The notes beneath the pieces are model-generated. The model worked only from the letters and a program-made list of their open reading frames with translations, ran no database searches and was not told where the DNA came from. From assembly GCA_030445775.1 (NCBI GenBank), contig JASUTC010000005.1, positions 1 to 53,099 of the forward strand: 53,099 bases of DNA, written 5' to 3'. Position numbers and translations under genes: made by a program. How positions within the stretch are numbered: the first letter of the stretch is position 1; the number at the start of each line of letters is the position of its first letter. This DNA is from Thermotogaceae bacterium. Its GTDB lineage: Bacteria > Thermotogota > Thermotogae > MWEM01. Positions 27,722 to 38,501 of this stretch are shown here, in pieces.

Positions 27722-29047
27722 TTGTTTGAAAACTTGCAGGAAAAACTCTCAAAGGCTTTTAAAAGTTTAAAAGGCCAGGGAAAAATAAGTGAAAAGAATA
27801 TTAAAGAAGCCATCAGAATGGTCAAGATGTCTTTGCTGGAAGCTGATGTAAACTATAAGATAGTCAAGGGTTTTATTGCCAAGGTAAAAGAAAAAGCCAT
27901 GGGTGAAGAGGTTATGAAAAGCCTCACACCTGATCAGCAATTCATAAAGATCGTTAATGATGAATTGACGAAACTGATGGGGGAAAAAACTGAAAAGCTA
28001 AAATTTGTTCACAGACCTTCCTACCTGATGATGGTTGGACTTCAGGGAAGCGGTAAAACAACAACCGCTGCAAAATTGTCCAGAAAGTTAAAATCAGAGG
28101 GCAAAAAGATTTTACTGGTGGCAGCAGATGTTTATCGTCCTGCGGCTATCAACCAGCTTGAAGTTTTGGGAGAGGAAATTGGTGTAGATGTATTCGCGGG
28201 AGACCGAAAAAATGCATTGAAGATTGTGGAAGATACTCAGGAATTGGCAGTTAAAAAGAACGTCGATTGTGTCATTTTAGATACTGCGGGTAGGTTGCAC
28301 ATTGATGAAAAGATGATGGACGAACTGGAAAGTATCAAAAAAATGGTTAATCCCGATGAAATCTTGATGGTTATCGATGCAATGATTGGGCAAGATGCTT
28401 TAACAACGGCAAAGAGCTTCAATGAAAGACTTGAGGTGACTGGGTTTGTCCTGACAAAGCTTGATGGAGATGCCAGAGGTGGTGTTGCCCTTTCCATCAG
28501 AGAAGAAACGGGAAAACCCATTAAGTACGTTGGAGTCAGCGAAAAAACAGATGGTATTGAGGAATTTCATCCCGATCGAATGGCCAATCGAATTCTTGGG
28601 ATGGGGGACGTGTTAACCCTTATTGAAAAGGTAGAACAATCCGTAGATCAAGAAAAGGCAAAAGAAATGGAGAAGAAGTTTAAAAAGGCCCAGTTTACCT
28701 TTGATGATTTTCTCGATCAGTTAAAACAGATTCAAAAAATGGGGTCTCTTTCATCGATATTGGGGATGCTGCCCGGAGCCAATAAAATAAAAAATCTCGA
28801 TGTAGATGAATCACGACTGACCCGCATTAGTGCCATTATTCAATCGATGACCAAAAAAGAAAGAAAAAATCCAAAGATTATCAATTATTCAAGAAAAAAA
28901 AGGATAGCCAGTGGAAGTGGACAACCGTTGTCTGAAGTGACGCGTTTGTTGAAGAATTTCGAGGACATGAAAAAGATGATGAAAAAAATGAACAAAGGGA
29001 GCTTCAAGGGACTAAAGGGAATATCAGGTGGAGGGTTCCCATTTTAA
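27722..29047 (+). CDS. ffh: Signal recognition particle GTPase Ffh
   Basis: NG GTPase plus methionine-rich M domain. P-loop GLQGSGKTTTAAKLS starts near residue 106, DTAGRLHIDE follows, and the M domain ends in FKGLKGISGGGFPF. SRP targets membrane proteins at the ribosome. The reading can begin at GTG 27713, but that abuts the AGGAGGAG ribosome site; TTG 27722 (giving MFENLQEKLSKAF, as in Thermotoga Ffh from memory) is about ten bases from it and is preferred. Transcribed with rpsP 61 bases downstream, the usual Thermotogae order. Confidence 0.96.
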   Translation: MFENLQEKLSKAFKSLKGQGKISEKNIKEAIRMVKMSLLEADVNYKIVKGFIAKVKEKAMGEEVMKSLTPDQQFIKIVNDELTKLMGEKTEKLKFVHRPSYLMMVGLQGSGKTTTAAKLSRKLKSEGKKILLVAADVYRPAAINQLEVLGEEIGVDVFAGDRKNALKIVEDTQELAVKKNVDCVILDTAGRLHIDEKMMDELESIKKMVNPDEILMVIDAMIGQDALTTAKSFNERLEVTGFVLTKLDGDARGGVALSIREETGKPIKYVGVSEKTDGIEEFHPDRMANRILGMGDVLTLIEKVEQSVDQEKAKEMEKKFKKAQFTFDDFLDQLKQIQKMGSLSSILGMLPGANKIKNLDVDESRLTRISAIIQSMTKKERKNPKIINYSRKKRIASGSGQPLSEVTRLLKNFEDMKKMMKKMNKGSFKGLKGISGGGFPF

Positions 29048-29108
29048 GACAAACGTGTATCAAAAAAATAAATCGTAAAAAATAAATTTAGAGGAGGTAA
29101 ATTTAACT

Positions 29109-29420
29109 GTGGTAAGAATCAGATTAACCCGTATGGGTAAAAAGAAGATGCCATTCTACAGAGTGGTTGTTATTGATCAGAAAAAAAGAAGAGATGGGGC
29201 TTATATCGAATCCTTAGGTTTTTATGATCCATTACGAGATCCTGCTTTAACAAGGGTTGATGTTGATAAGGCCGTTGACTGGTTGCTGAAAGGTGCGCAG
29301 CCTACAGAAACTGTAAGAAGTTTGTTTAGAAAACACGGTGTTATGGATCGTTTCACAAAGGCTAAGAATGGTGAAGCAGCCGTTCAAAAAGAAGAAGATG
29401 GAGCTGTAGAAGAAGAATGA
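29109..29420 (+). CDS. rpsP: 30S ribosomal protein bS16
   Basis: A 103-residue bS16 with the family start [20 protein letters not shown] and an acidic C-terminal tail ([11 protein letters not shown]) beyond the core of about 85 residues. Start codon GTG, preceded by the strong AGAGGAGGT. The end overlaps khpA by four bases. Confidence 0.97.
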   Translation: MVRIRLTRMGKKKMPFYRVVVIDQKKRRDGAYIESLGFYDPLRDPALTRVDVDKAVDWLLKGAQPTETVRSLFRKHGVMDRFTKAKNGEAAVQKEEDGAVEEE

Positions 29421-29647
29421 AAGAAGCGCTCGAAACCATCGTAAAGGGGATTGTAAAAAATCCGGATGAGGTTGACATTTTTGAAACAGAAGAAGATGGA
29501 AACGTGGTATTCGAGTTGGTACTCAACCCTGAAGATGTAGGACAAATCATTGGGAAAAACGGCAGGACCATAAAATCCATTAATATCCTGTTGAATTCCT
29601 TGGCAGGGGCGAAAAACGAGAAGTTTATTTTAAAGGTAAAACGGTGA
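29417..29647 (+). CDS. khpA: KH-domain RNA-binding protein KhpA
   Basis: A 76-residue single KH domain with the GxxG loop in [12 protein letters not shown]. KhpA (YlqC) pairs with KhpB in many Gram-positive bacteria and in Thermotogae lies between rpsP and rimM; it binds RNA in ribosome or mRNA control. Four-base overlap with rpsP. Confidence 0.93.
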   Translation: MKEALETIVKGIVKNPDEVDIFETEEDGNVVFELVLNPEDVGQIIGKNGRTIKSINILLNSLAGAKNEKFILKVKR

Positions 29648-29659
29648 AGAAAACAATAA

Positions 29660-30228
29660 ATGATTTATGATTTACGGAGCATTACATCGGATAAAATTGC
29701 CATTGGCATTGTAAAAAGCACTCACGGCTTAAAAGGTGAGGTAAAGGTAAAGGCATACACCAATTACATGACGGTCTTTGAAAGTGGAATGGAGTATTTG
29801 CTTTACAATAGCGAAAGAAAAAGGCATTTAATCGCTAAGGCTGATACAATCAAAAACTCAGGTAAACTGTTGATCGTTCGATTTGAAGGTTTCGAAAGTA
29901 TAGAAGATGCAAATAAAATTTCAGGATTTGAAATTTACATATCCTTGGAACAGTTACCTGAGATTGGAGAAGATGGATATTATTTTTATCAGCTGTTAGA
30001 CAGTCAAGTTATCGATGAAAATGATCAGCTGATTGGTCGTGTTGTTGATATCATCGAAACAGGCAGTTCTGATGTATTATCGGTGTTTCCTGAAGATTGC
30101 GATCAGGAGCAGGAACCTGAAAAAGAGATCATGATTCCAATTGTTCAGGATTTTATTGTTAGGCTTGACAAGGAAAATAAGCGGATCAAAGTCCGTATAC
30201 CGAAATATTATAAAGGGAATGTTCTGGA

Positions 30229-30232
<4 letters not shown>
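29660..30232 (+). CDS. rimM: 16S rRNA processing protein RimM
   Basis: A 190-residue RimM with the N-terminal beta-barrel (IAIGIVKSTHGLKGEVKV) and a PRC-barrel C-domain (YYFYQLLDSQVIDENDQLIG; EIMIPIVQDFI). It binds S19 and helps 30S head assembly. ATG at 29660 has no good ribosome site, so coupling to khpA 12 bases upstream is likely. Overlaps trmD by four. Confidence 0.95.
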
Positions 30233-31531
<1,299 letters not shown>

Positions 31532-31591
31532 TAAAAAGGTCATTAATAAATGAAAGAAGAATATAAAAATAAATGTTAGGAGGTTATAATT

Positions 31592-31948
31592 ATGTCGGAT
31601 GCTCTCATACGTGCAATAGAACAACCGGATTATAAATCGGTTACACCCTTCAGAATTGGAGACACGATTAGGGTACATCAGAAAATCAAAGAAGGGAACA
31701 AAGAAAGAATTCAGAAGTTTGAAGGAATTGTTATCCAAAGGCGCGGAGGCGGAATGGGTAAGACTTTCACCGTTAGAAAAATTGGAGCCAATGGAATAGG
31801 TGTAGAAAAGATTTTTCCGATTAATTCCCCATCTTTGGAAAAAATTGAAGTGGTCAAAACCGGTAAAGTCAGAAGGGCTAAAATATTCTACATCAGGGAT
31901 ATTGTTGGAGTAGTTAAAATTAAGGAAAGAAGAAAGAAAAGAAAATAA
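31592..31948 (+). CDS. rplS: 50S ribosomal protein bL19
   Basis: A 118-residue bL19 with [20 protein letters not shown] and [18 protein letters not shown]. It lies at the 30S-50S interface. Start ATG 31592 has AGGAGG eight bases upstream. Followed by a hairpin at 31964. Confidence 0.97.
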   Translation: MSDALIRAIEQPDYKSVTPFRIGDTIRVHQKIKEGNKERIQKFEGIVIQRRGGGMGKTFTVRKIGANGIGVEKIFPINSPSLEKIEVVKTGKVRRAKIFYIRDIVGVVKIKERRKKRK

Positions 31949-31963
31949 AATAGAGTAATTTAC

Positions 31964-31984
31964 GGGAGCCTGAAAAGGGTTCCC
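31964..31984 (+). promoter_or_regulatory. Hairpin between rplS and lepB
   Basis: GGGAGCC (31964-31970) pairs with GGTTCCC (31978-31984) with one G-U pair and a seven-base loop. There is no T-run after it, so it is probably an mRNA-stability or attenuation element and not a full terminator. Confidence 0.4.
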
Positions 31985-32011
31985 TCTTCCGTTATAGGGG
32001 CTGATATCATA

Positions 32012-32836
32012 GTGAAGAAAGAAAAGACATCAATCAAGGAAAAGGCTAAACGTGAAACGGTAGAATGGGGTAAGGCTTTAATTTATGCAGTTGTTGCCGT
32101 TATTATTATCAGACTTTTTGTTTTTGAAACCATGATGGTGCCTACCGAATCAATGGTCCCCGCGATCATTCCACAAGACCGTTTGTTCGTTGAAAGGATC
32201 ACTTTTCAAGCTAGAGAGCCGGAGTACGGCGAAATTGTTGTTTTTTGGACTCCTTTTGTTGATAAAGAAGCTCAAAAGATGCTTCGTGCTTTTGACCATT
32301 TTATGGACATGTTCTCTCCAAGTGAATTTAAAGGACATGTTAAATACGTCAAACGGCTAATTGGTAAGCCGGGAGATATTGTTGAATTATCACAAAATAT
32401 CGAAAATTCAGGATACCGGGTCTTGATCAACGGAGAAACGCCTAATGGTTTAAAGGATATCAGTTATGAGCGAGCAGCTATTTTTACGGATCCGAATTTC
32501 TACAGAAAGATGGCTTATCCTGAGGAATATCCCTATCTCAGTACTCAGGAAAAGAATCTGTTTAACTATTATAATCAGGCATTAGATTACAAAGAAGCCT
32601 ATGAAGAAGTATTCTCGGGTTTAAAAGTTGAAGATTATGCCTGGTATGATAAAGAAAGCGGGAAGGTAAAGGTCAAAGTTCCGGATGGTTTGTATTTTTT
32701 TATGGGAGATAATTCAGCCCATAGTTTTGATGGTAGATATTTTGGTTTTGTCCCTAAAAAGAATATTGTAGGAGGGCCCTTATTGATTTTCTGGCCGATG
32801 AATCATTTTGGCCCCGTCAATAAAAACGTGAAATGA
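32012..32836 (+). CDS. lepB: Signal peptidase I
   Basis: A 274-residue type I signal peptidase with one N-terminal helix (about residues 20-38), catalytic Ser47 in VPTESMVPAI, the general-base Lys114 in KYVKRLIGKPGD, and the GDNS..SFDGRYFGFV block near 243. An insertion of about 50 residues (roughly 160-215) before the last box makes it longer than Bacillus enzymes. It cleaves Sec/Tat signal peptides at the outer face of the inner membrane. The start is GTG 32012 with no strong ribosome site. Next gene follows after one base. Confidence 0.94.
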   Translation: MKKEKTSIKEKAKRETVEWGKALIYAVVAVIIIRLFVFETMMVPTESMVPAIIPQDRLFVERITFQAREPEYGEIVVFWTPFVDKEAQKMLRAFDHFMDMFSPSEFKGHVKYVKRLIGKPGDIVELSQNIENSGYRVLINGETPNGLKDISYERAAIFTDPNFYRKMAYPEEYPYLSTQEKNLFNYYNQALDYKEAYEEVFSGLKVEDYAWYDKESGKVKVKVPDGLYFFMGDNSAHSFDGRYFGFVPKKNIVGGPLLIFWPMNHFGPVNKNVK

Positions 32837-32837
32837 T

Positions 32838-33692
32838 ATGGAGGATAAATGGTATCCCGGGCATATCGCTAAAGCAAAAAGAAGAATTGGGGAAAAGGTC
32901 AAAGCAGTAAATGCCGTAATAGAGATGATTGATGCAAGAATCCCCTATTCTGGGAGGGCTTATGAGTGGCGAAAACTCTTTTATAACAAGTTTAATATTA
33001 TTTTGTTGACCAAGAGTGATTTAGCTGATCAAAAGGTTACTGAAAAATGGGTTCATTATTATCAAAAACAGGGCGTTTACTGTATTTCTTTATCTTTAAA
33101 AGATGATCCTTCAAGAATAAAAAAAAGACTACAACAGATCAGAGGAAGAATCCCGTCCAAATCTCCTTATAAACGAGCCATGATCACGGGTATTCCGAAT
33201 GTCGGTAAATCGACACTCATCAACAAAATCTTAAACAAAAAAAGTATGAGAACCGGGAATACGCCGGGAGTAACAAAGGGCTTGCAATGGATAAACGTCA
33301 GTGATGATTTCCTTTTACTGGATACTCCCGGGATTTTATATTCCAATTTGTACAGTGATGCTGTAAAATATAAATTACTGCTTACTTCAGGGATCAAGGC
33401 AACGGTCGATATTATAGATTCGGCACTGGCATTTGGTATTAAGCATTTAATGGAACACTATCCCGAGATTCCTTTACAGATATTTGGAGAGGCACTTAAT
33501 CCGGATGAAATTGACATTATGAGATTATATGAGAAATTATGTCAAAAAAGAGGTTTTTTATTGGCAAAAGGAGAATTTGATATTCAGCGTGCCAGAACGA
33601 TATTTTTAAAGATGTTTCAGGATGGAACAATTGGTAAAATTAGTCTTGAGACACCTGATTTATTACTATCCGAAACAATGGAACAATTGTGA
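32838..33692 (+). CDS. rbgA: Ribosome-assembly GTPase RbgA (YlqF)
   Basis: A 284-residue circularly permuted GTPase: G4 LTKSDL (57-62) comes before the P-loop GIPNVGKST (118-126) and G3 DTPG (162-165). RbgA acts in late 50S assembly. N-terminal WYPGHIAKAKRRI is typical. It ends the ffh operon; an extended -10 motif for the next gene lies a few bases after its end. Confidence 0.95.
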   Translation: MEDKWYPGHIAKAKRRIGEKVKAVNAVIEMIDARIPYSGRAYEWRKLFYNKFNIILLTKSDLADQKVTEKWVHYYQKQGVYCISLSLKDDPSRIKKRLQQIRGRIPSKSPYKRAMITGIPNVGKSTLINKILNKKSMRTGNTPGVTKGLQWINVSDDFLLLDTPGILYSNLYSDAVKYKLLLTSGIKATVDIIDSALAFGIKHLMEHYPEIPLQIFGEALNPDEIDIMRLYEKLCQKRGFLLAKGEFDIQRARTIFLKMFQDGTIGKISLETPDLLLSETMEQL

Positions 33693-33695
33693 TTA

Positions 33696-33704
33696 TGTTA
33701 TAAT
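33696..33704 (+). promoter_or_regulatory. Extended -10 promoter of cheY-like gene
   Basis: TGTTATAAT begins three bases after the rbgA stop and lies 24 bases before the receiver start, with TAGGAGG as ribosome site in between. No -35 is evident. Confidence 0.5.
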
Positions 33705-33727
33705 CAACCACCTTAGGAGGGAAAATC

Positions 33728-34105
33728 ATGAGATTTTTGATCGTTGAAGATGACCCGATAACCACAAAAATGTTAAAAACTATTTTATCCGAATATGGAG
33801 AATGTGATTTTGCGGACAATGGAATAGATGGTTTGGATCGGGTGATTGAAGCAGGTGCCAGGAATGAACCTTATGATCTTGTCACTTTGGATATCATGAT
33901 GCCCAGAATGGATGGGCATGATGTATTGGCGAGAATTAAACGACTGAGAAAGAACAACTCACCGAAAGTCGTCATGATAACTGCCCTCGGTGATAAAAAG
34001 AATATTCAAAAAAGTTATGTCCGCGGATGCGATGGATATTTGATCAAACCTATTGAAAAAGAAGCGATTGTTACAAAATTAAAATCTCTGGAATTAATCG
34101 ATTGA
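33728..34105 (+). CDS. Single-domain CheY-like response regulator
   Basis: A 125-residue receiver domain with all key residues: acidic pair Asp8/Asp9, phospho-acceptor Asp55 in LVTLDIMMPRMDG, Thr85 in MITA, and Lys107 in YLIKP. It has no output domain, as in CheY, but it is not next to a kinase, so its partner is unknown. It is transcribed separately from its own extended -10 promoter. Its stop codon abuts the stop codon of the convergent hyuB gene with no space. Confidence 0.9.
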   Translation: MRFLIVEDDPITTKMLKTILSEYGECDFADNGIDGLDRVIEAGARNEPYDLVTLDIMMPRMDGHDVLARIKRLRKNNSPKVVMITALGDKKNIQKSYVRGCDGYLIKPIEKEAIVTKLKSLELID

Positions 34106-35683
34106 CTACTGTGCCTTTTTAAATCCCCCACCACCTGGGGTTTCAATTCTCAGTTTATCCCCTTTTTTAAGAAAAAGACTAAATTTCCCAGGGAGCTGTT
34201 TTATTTGCTTATCCTTGCATATTAACAGGTTGTTCCCGGCTTTGCCATTCTCTCCCCCAAATAACCCATATGGAGAAAATTTTCTTCTTTCGCTCAGCAT
34301 AGTACACTCAGCGTCATTCAGGAGAGTGAATTCTCTGATTAAACCATTTCCGCCCTTATGAAGTCCATTTCCGCCACTGTTATGACGAATGGCATAATTG
34401 GTGATTCTAAATGGATACTCATATTCGATAGCTTCTACCGGTGTATTAAGGGTGTTTGTCATATGGGATTGTATGGCATTCTCTCCATCTTCCCTTAAAC
34501 TTGCGCCTGTTCCTCCTCCCATTGTTTCATAATAGGCAAAAGCCTGACCACTATCAGACTTAATGCCACCAATGGTAAAATTATTCATGGTTCCTTGACT
34601 TGCAGCGGGGATTTTCTCCGGGACAGCTTGTGATAAAGCTCCGAGAACACAATCTACAATACGTTGTGAGGTTTCCACGTTGCCCCCTGCTACAGCTGCA
34701 GGATATGTTGCGTCAACAATTGAACCGGGTTGAGTGATAATTGTTAAAGGGGACATACAACCTGCGTTTGCGGGAATATTTTCCTTTACTAATGCTCTAA
34801 AGACGTACAAACATGCAGATGCTGTTATGGCATAAACTGCATTAACACTTCCTTGTATTTGTTTTGAACTGCCCGTGAAATCAATAATAGCTTGGTCTTC
34901 TTTGATTTCCACGCCGACTTTTATTTTAATTTTTTCATCATCCACACCATCTGAATCCAGATAATCTTCAAAGAGATATAATCCGTTGGGAATGATTTTT
35001 AATGTTTTTCTCATGATTTTTTCTGAATATTCCATAAGAGCTTTTGAATAGAGAACGACTGTTTCTTGGCTGTTTTTTTCAATTAATTCGCTGATTCTTC
35101 TGATTCCTATTTTGTTGGCCATGAACTGTGCAGCAAAATCTCCTTGACGCTCGATCTTAGTTCGAACGTTGCTCAGAATTAAACTCAAAACATCTTCATC
35201 GATTTGATAATTCTTCATGATTTTCAACGCCGGGATGATCAGACCTTCTTGATAAATAGACCTTGACAGTGGCATGGAACCCGCACTCATGCCACCAATA
35301 TCCGCGTGATGCGCTCGATTTGCAACGTAAAACAAAGGCTGTGTGGAGTCTTCTTTTGTAAAGACCGGGGCGACAATGGTTACATCCGGTAAATGTGTTC
35401 CGCCTTTGAAAGGATCGTTTAAAATAATCATATCCCCGGGATTAATGGATACATTTTGAATTGCCGCTTTAACGGACATGGGCATTGATCCCAAATGAAC
35501 CGGTATATGAGCAGCTTGATTCACCATATCTCCTGATGCATTAAAAATGGCACAAGAATAATCTCTCCTCTCCTTTATGTTTGGAGAAAATGCCGTTCTG
35601 TTTAATGTGACACCCATTTCTTCTGCAATTGCGGAAAACTTATTTTTAAAGATTTCCAATTTAATCGGATCAACCATCATCAA
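34106..35683 (-). CDS. Hydantoinase/oxoprolinase beta subunit (HyuB family)
   Basis: A 525-residue protein of the hydantoinase B family. Typical blocks are MVNQAAHIPVHLGSMP, DMIILNDPFKGGTHLPDVT and a Gly-rich end (ETPGGGGFKKAQ). With HyuA it forms ATP-dependent N-methylhydantoinase, 5-oxoprolinase or acetone/acetophenone carboxylase-like enzymes. It overlaps hyuA by four bases (ATGA). Which ring or ketone is attacked cannot be told; the absence of a gamma subunit argues against acetone carboxylase. Confidence 0.9.
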   Translation of the reverse strand: MMMVDPIKLEIFKNKFSAIAEEMGVTLNRTAFSPNIKERRDYSCAIFNASGDMVNQAAHIPVHLGSMPMSVKAAIQNVSINPGDMIILNDPFKGGTHLPDVTIVAPVFTKEDSTQPLFYVANRAHHADIGGMSAGSMPLSRSIYQEGLIIPALKIMKNYQIDEDVLSLILSNVRTKIERQGDFAAQFMANKIGIRRISELIEKNSQETVVLYSKALMEYSEKIMRKTLKIIPNGLYLFEDYLDSDGVDDEKIKIKVGVEIKEDQAIIDFTGSSKQIQGSVNAVYAITASACLYVFRALVKENIPANAGCMSPLTIITQPGSIVDATYPAAVAGGNVETSQRIVDCVLGALSQAVPEKIPAASQGTMNNFTIGGIKSDSGQAFAYYETMGGGTGASLREDGENAIQSHMTNTLNTPVEAIEYEYPFRITNYAIRHNSGGNGLHKGGNGLIREFTLLNDAECTMLSERRKFSPYGLFGGENGKAGNNLLICKDKQIKQLPGKFSLFLKKGDKLRIETPGGGGFKKAQ

Positions 35684-37665
35684 AAGCCTCCATTCTTTTT
35701 TCCCACGATCAAATTTCCATAAGCGTCCACTCGAACGGTTCTGGAAGGGGGAATAACGATTGTGGAAGAATACTCTACGATAATAAGGGGCCCAGTCAGC
35801 TGATTACCAAACTGCAATTTGCTCCTGTCAATGACTTTTGTAGCTACAACCAACCCGTCAAAAACACAATCTTTTGTAAATATAAATGCATCATTGTCTA
35901 CAGCAGTATTAGATTGCTTTTGTTTATCTAAATCGGGTTTTTCGTTTTTCCCATAGGCTCTTATTCTAACATTAACAATTTCGCAGGCTTTATCCTTGTT
36001 GGAATAGCCATAACGTTTTTCATGAACTTGATCGAAGGTATTTCTTATGTCATCACCATATTCTACGATCAATTCATAAGATTGACCCTTATATCTCATA
36101 TCAACAAATTGGTCGATGAAAATGTCATTTGGCGCGATTCCTTCCAAAGACAGGTCACTGATGGCTTTTTTGCGTAATTCTTGAAATTCATCATTTAAAG
36201 TTTCTTTGGGAATTGGGTAATCTACCATGATGGTTTTAGAATAATCTCGAATGCAATCTGCCAACAACATGCCTTTAGCGGATAATATACCCGGGTCTTT
36301 TGGGATGAGTATTCTTGGAATATTGAGTAAATCAGCCAGAAAACAAGCGTGCATCCCACCGGCACCTCCAAATGAGCAAAGTGTAAATTCTGAGGGATCG
36401 TAACCCCTGTCCACAGAAATGACGCGAATCGCCTTTTCCATGACCGTATTTGCAATATCACAAATTCCTTCCGCCAATTTTACCTTTGATAAGCCCGTTT
36501 GTTCTGATAGATTGGAGAAGTATCGCTCCAACCGTGTTTTTGCCAAAGGCATTGTTCCGCCTAAGAATTGTTCCGGTATGAGCCTGCCCAAATATAGATT
36601 GGCATCCGTTACGGTAATTTCATTTCCGATGCCGTAACAAATAGGGCCAGGGTCTGCTCCTGCGCTTAATGGTCCCACTTTTAAGGCTCCACCCTTATCT
36701 ACATAAGCGATCGAACCGCCTCCTGCACCTACGGTGTGAATTTCTATCATAGGTACCTTTAAAGGATAATTTGAAACGGTAGATTCTACATTGATAGGCA
36801 ATTGACCGTTTATTAGGGATACATCTGTAGAAGTTCCTCCCATATCAAAAGAGATGATTTTGTCATATCCGGTTTGTTTAGAGATTTCAAAAGCTCCAAC
36901 AGCACCACCGGCAGGCCCTGAAAGAATAGTTCTTACCGGTTCTTTGGAAGCGGTTGTTGATGAAATTCTACCTCCGTTGGATTGCATGATAACCAGGTTT
37001 TTATCGCCGATGTTTTTTTCCAAATTTCCAATATAATTTTTCATAATCGGTTGGACATAGGCGTTAACAACTGTTGTGGAACAACGTTCAAACTCCCTAA
37101 ATTCAGGCATGATTTCATGGGATAAAGAACAGGCGATAGGGCCTTCGCAGATTTCATGGATCACATCTCTCATGGCTAATTCATGAACTGGATTGACAAA
37201 AGAGAATAAAAAGCAAATGGCAACGGATTCAACTTTCAAGTCATTTAGCTGGCCAGCTACTTTCTTGGCTTCATCAAAGTCAAAAGGTTCAATGATTTCA
37301 CCGCTTTTTGATACCCTGCCCGGCACTCCGAATCTTAAGGGGGCCTTAACCAAATGTTCAGGGCGTTTGACAAACAGGTTGTATAACTCCGGCCTGTTTT
37401 GACGGCCAATCTCAATAATATCCTCAAACCCACGATTCATAATGATGGCGGTTTTGGCTCCTTTTCTTTCCAAAACCGCATTTGTAGCAACGGTGGACCC
37501 GTGAATCAGCTCTTCTAAATTGTCCGGCGCGATCATGGATTTTCCTTTCAGAACAGCCTTTGCCGGATTATCCGGTGTAGAAAGCACTTTCAGAATCTTA
37601 AACTTACCATCTTTGACATAGACAAAATCAGTAAATGTTCCACCTGTGTCTGCACTGATGATCAT
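35680..37665 (-). CDS. Hydantoinase/oxoprolinase alpha subunit (HyuA family)
   Basis: A 661-residue ATP-binding subunit with ADTGGTFTDFVYV at residues 5-17 (phosphate loop of the actin/ASKHA-like fold), a GSTVATNAVLERKG block, a central ILSGPAGGAVGA and FDMGGTSTDV. It phosphorylates or activates the substrate for ring opening. The start overlaps the HAD gene by four bases. As the paired HyuB is fused in other bacteria to form 5-oxoprolinase OplAH, a role in pyroglutamate or hydantoin scavenging is possible; inference only. Confidence 0.9.
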   Translation of the reverse strand: MIISADTGGTFTDFVYVKDGKFKILKVLSTPDNPAKAVLKGKSMIAPDNLEELIHGSTVATNAVLERKGAKTAIIMNRGFEDIIEIGRQNRPELYNLFVKRPEHLVKAPLRFGVPGRVSKSGEIIEPFDFDEAKKVAGQLNDLKVESVAICFLFSFVNPVHELAMRDVIHEICEGPIACSLSHEIMPEFREFERCSTTVVNAYVQPIMKNYIGNLEKNIGDKNLVIMQSNGGRISSTTASKEPVRTILSGPAGGAVGAFEISKQTGYDKIISFDMGGTSTDVSLINGQLPINVESTVSNYPLKVPMIEIHTVGAGGGSIAYVDKGGALKVGPLSAGADPGPICYGIGNEITVTDANLYLGRLIPEQFLGGTMPLAKTRLERYFSNLSEQTGLSKVKLAEGICDIANTVMEKAIRVISVDRGYDPSEFTLCSFGGAGGMHACFLADLLNIPRILIPKDPGILSAKGMLLADCIRDYSKTIMVDYPIPKETLNDEFQELRKKAISDLSLEGIAPNDIFIDQFVDMRYKGQSYELIVEYGDDIRNTFDQVHEKRYGYSNKDKACEIVNVRIRAYGKNEKPDLDKQKQSNTAVDNDAFIFTKDCVFDGLVVATKVIDRSKLQFGNQLTGPLIIVEYSSTIVIPPSRTVRVDAYGNLIVGKKNGGF

Positions 37666-38309
37666 AGAAGTTCCTCAATAGCCATTTTTGCTTCTTTTAA
37701 GGAAAGTACTTGTATGTGGGCATTGGAGAGGTCTTGACTTCCATCATCGCTTTGAAAGCCGATAACAGTCATCCCAGCTCTTTTTCCAGCTTTAACACCA
37801 TTTGTCGAATCTTCTATGACAAGACATTCTTCAGGTTTCAAGTTTAATTCTTCGGCCGCTTTTAAAAAGATATCCGGAGCGGGTTTAGAGCGATCAATAT
37901 GATTGCCGCAAACAACGGTATGAAAAGAATCCAAGATGCCAATCTTTTCAAGGATTAACAATACAAATTTCTCATCCGTTGAAGAAGCTACTGCAAGCTT
38001 TAATTCTTTGTCTTTTGCCCAATCCAATAAATCATAAAGATGTTCCATGGGATAAAGTTTAGCGGATTTAAAAAAAGTCATATGTATATCTTCTCTCAAT
38101 TGATTCATTTCTTTTACAGATTGCTCTAAGGAAAATCTCTTCTTTAAAACGCTCAACATTTTTTCATCAGTCGTCCCGACAAATTTGGTATACTCATCGT
38201 CTGTTAATGAAAAACCCAATTCTTTGAATAATTTGCCATTTAATGTCTTATAAAGAGGTTCACTGTCAATCAAAACTCCATCCATATCAAAAATTAACCC
38301 TTTTATCAT
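37662..38309 (-). CDS. HAD-superfamily phosphatase (beta-PGM-like subfamily)
   Basis: A 215-residue HAD hydrolase with a C1-type cap: motif I FDMDGVLIDSEPLY (7-20), motif II VASST near 109-113, motif III Lys in RSKPAPDIF, motif IV VIEDSTNGVKAGKRAG. Such enzymes act on sugar phosphates or phosphoglycolate. TAGGAGG before the ATG is a strong ribosome site. It heads the operon with hyuA/hyuB, which is not an association I know, so either a metabolite-repair role or chance grouping. Confidence 0.85.
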   Translation of the reverse strand: MIKGLIFDMDGVLIDSEPLYKTLNGKLFKELGFSLTDDEYTKFVGTTDEKMLSVLKKRFSLEQSVKEMNQLREDIHMTFFKSAKLYPMEHLYDLLDWAKDKELKLAVASSTDEKFVLLILEKIGILDSFHTVVCGNHIDRSKPAPDIFLKAAEELNLKPEECLVIEDSTNGVKAGKRAGMTVIGFQSDDGSQDLSNAHIQVLSLKEAKMAIEELL

Positions 38310-38340
38310 AAAAAAACCTCCTACCTACTTTTTCTCTTTG

Positions 38341-38349
38341 ATTATAACA
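38341..38349 (-). promoter_or_regulatory. Extended -10 promoter for HAD-hyuAB operon
   Basis: TGTTATAAT on the minus strand about 32 bases before the HAD start codon; no clear -35 element. Confidence 0.5.
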
Positions 38350-38419
38350 AAAAATGTAACGAGAGGATTGAACAAAACTTAAACTGAATTGATGTTTTAT
38401 GGATTCAACTTCAATCATG

Positions 38420-38428
38420 TGATATGAT
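38420..38428 (+). promoter_or_regulatory. Extended -10 element before aldo/keto reductase
   Basis: TGATATGAT, an extended -10, 73 bases before the start. Further down, TTGACA at 38459 is followed by an inverted repeat TATGCT/AGCATA (38466-38471, 38487-38492) but no -10 at suitable distance, so this region may hold a second promoter or an operator. Confidence 0.35.
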
Positions 38429-38501
38429 TAGATTATCAATCGTCTTAAAAGTTTCCGTTTGACAGTATGCTTTTTGCGTTTGAAATAGCATAACAAAAGG
38501 A

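Noticed and set aside
38459-38492. TTGACA promoter followed by an inverted repeat before the aldo/keto reductase
   Set aside because: No -10 hexamer lies 16-18 bases downstream (nearest AT-rich candidates are at 21 or more). Kept only as a possible operator.
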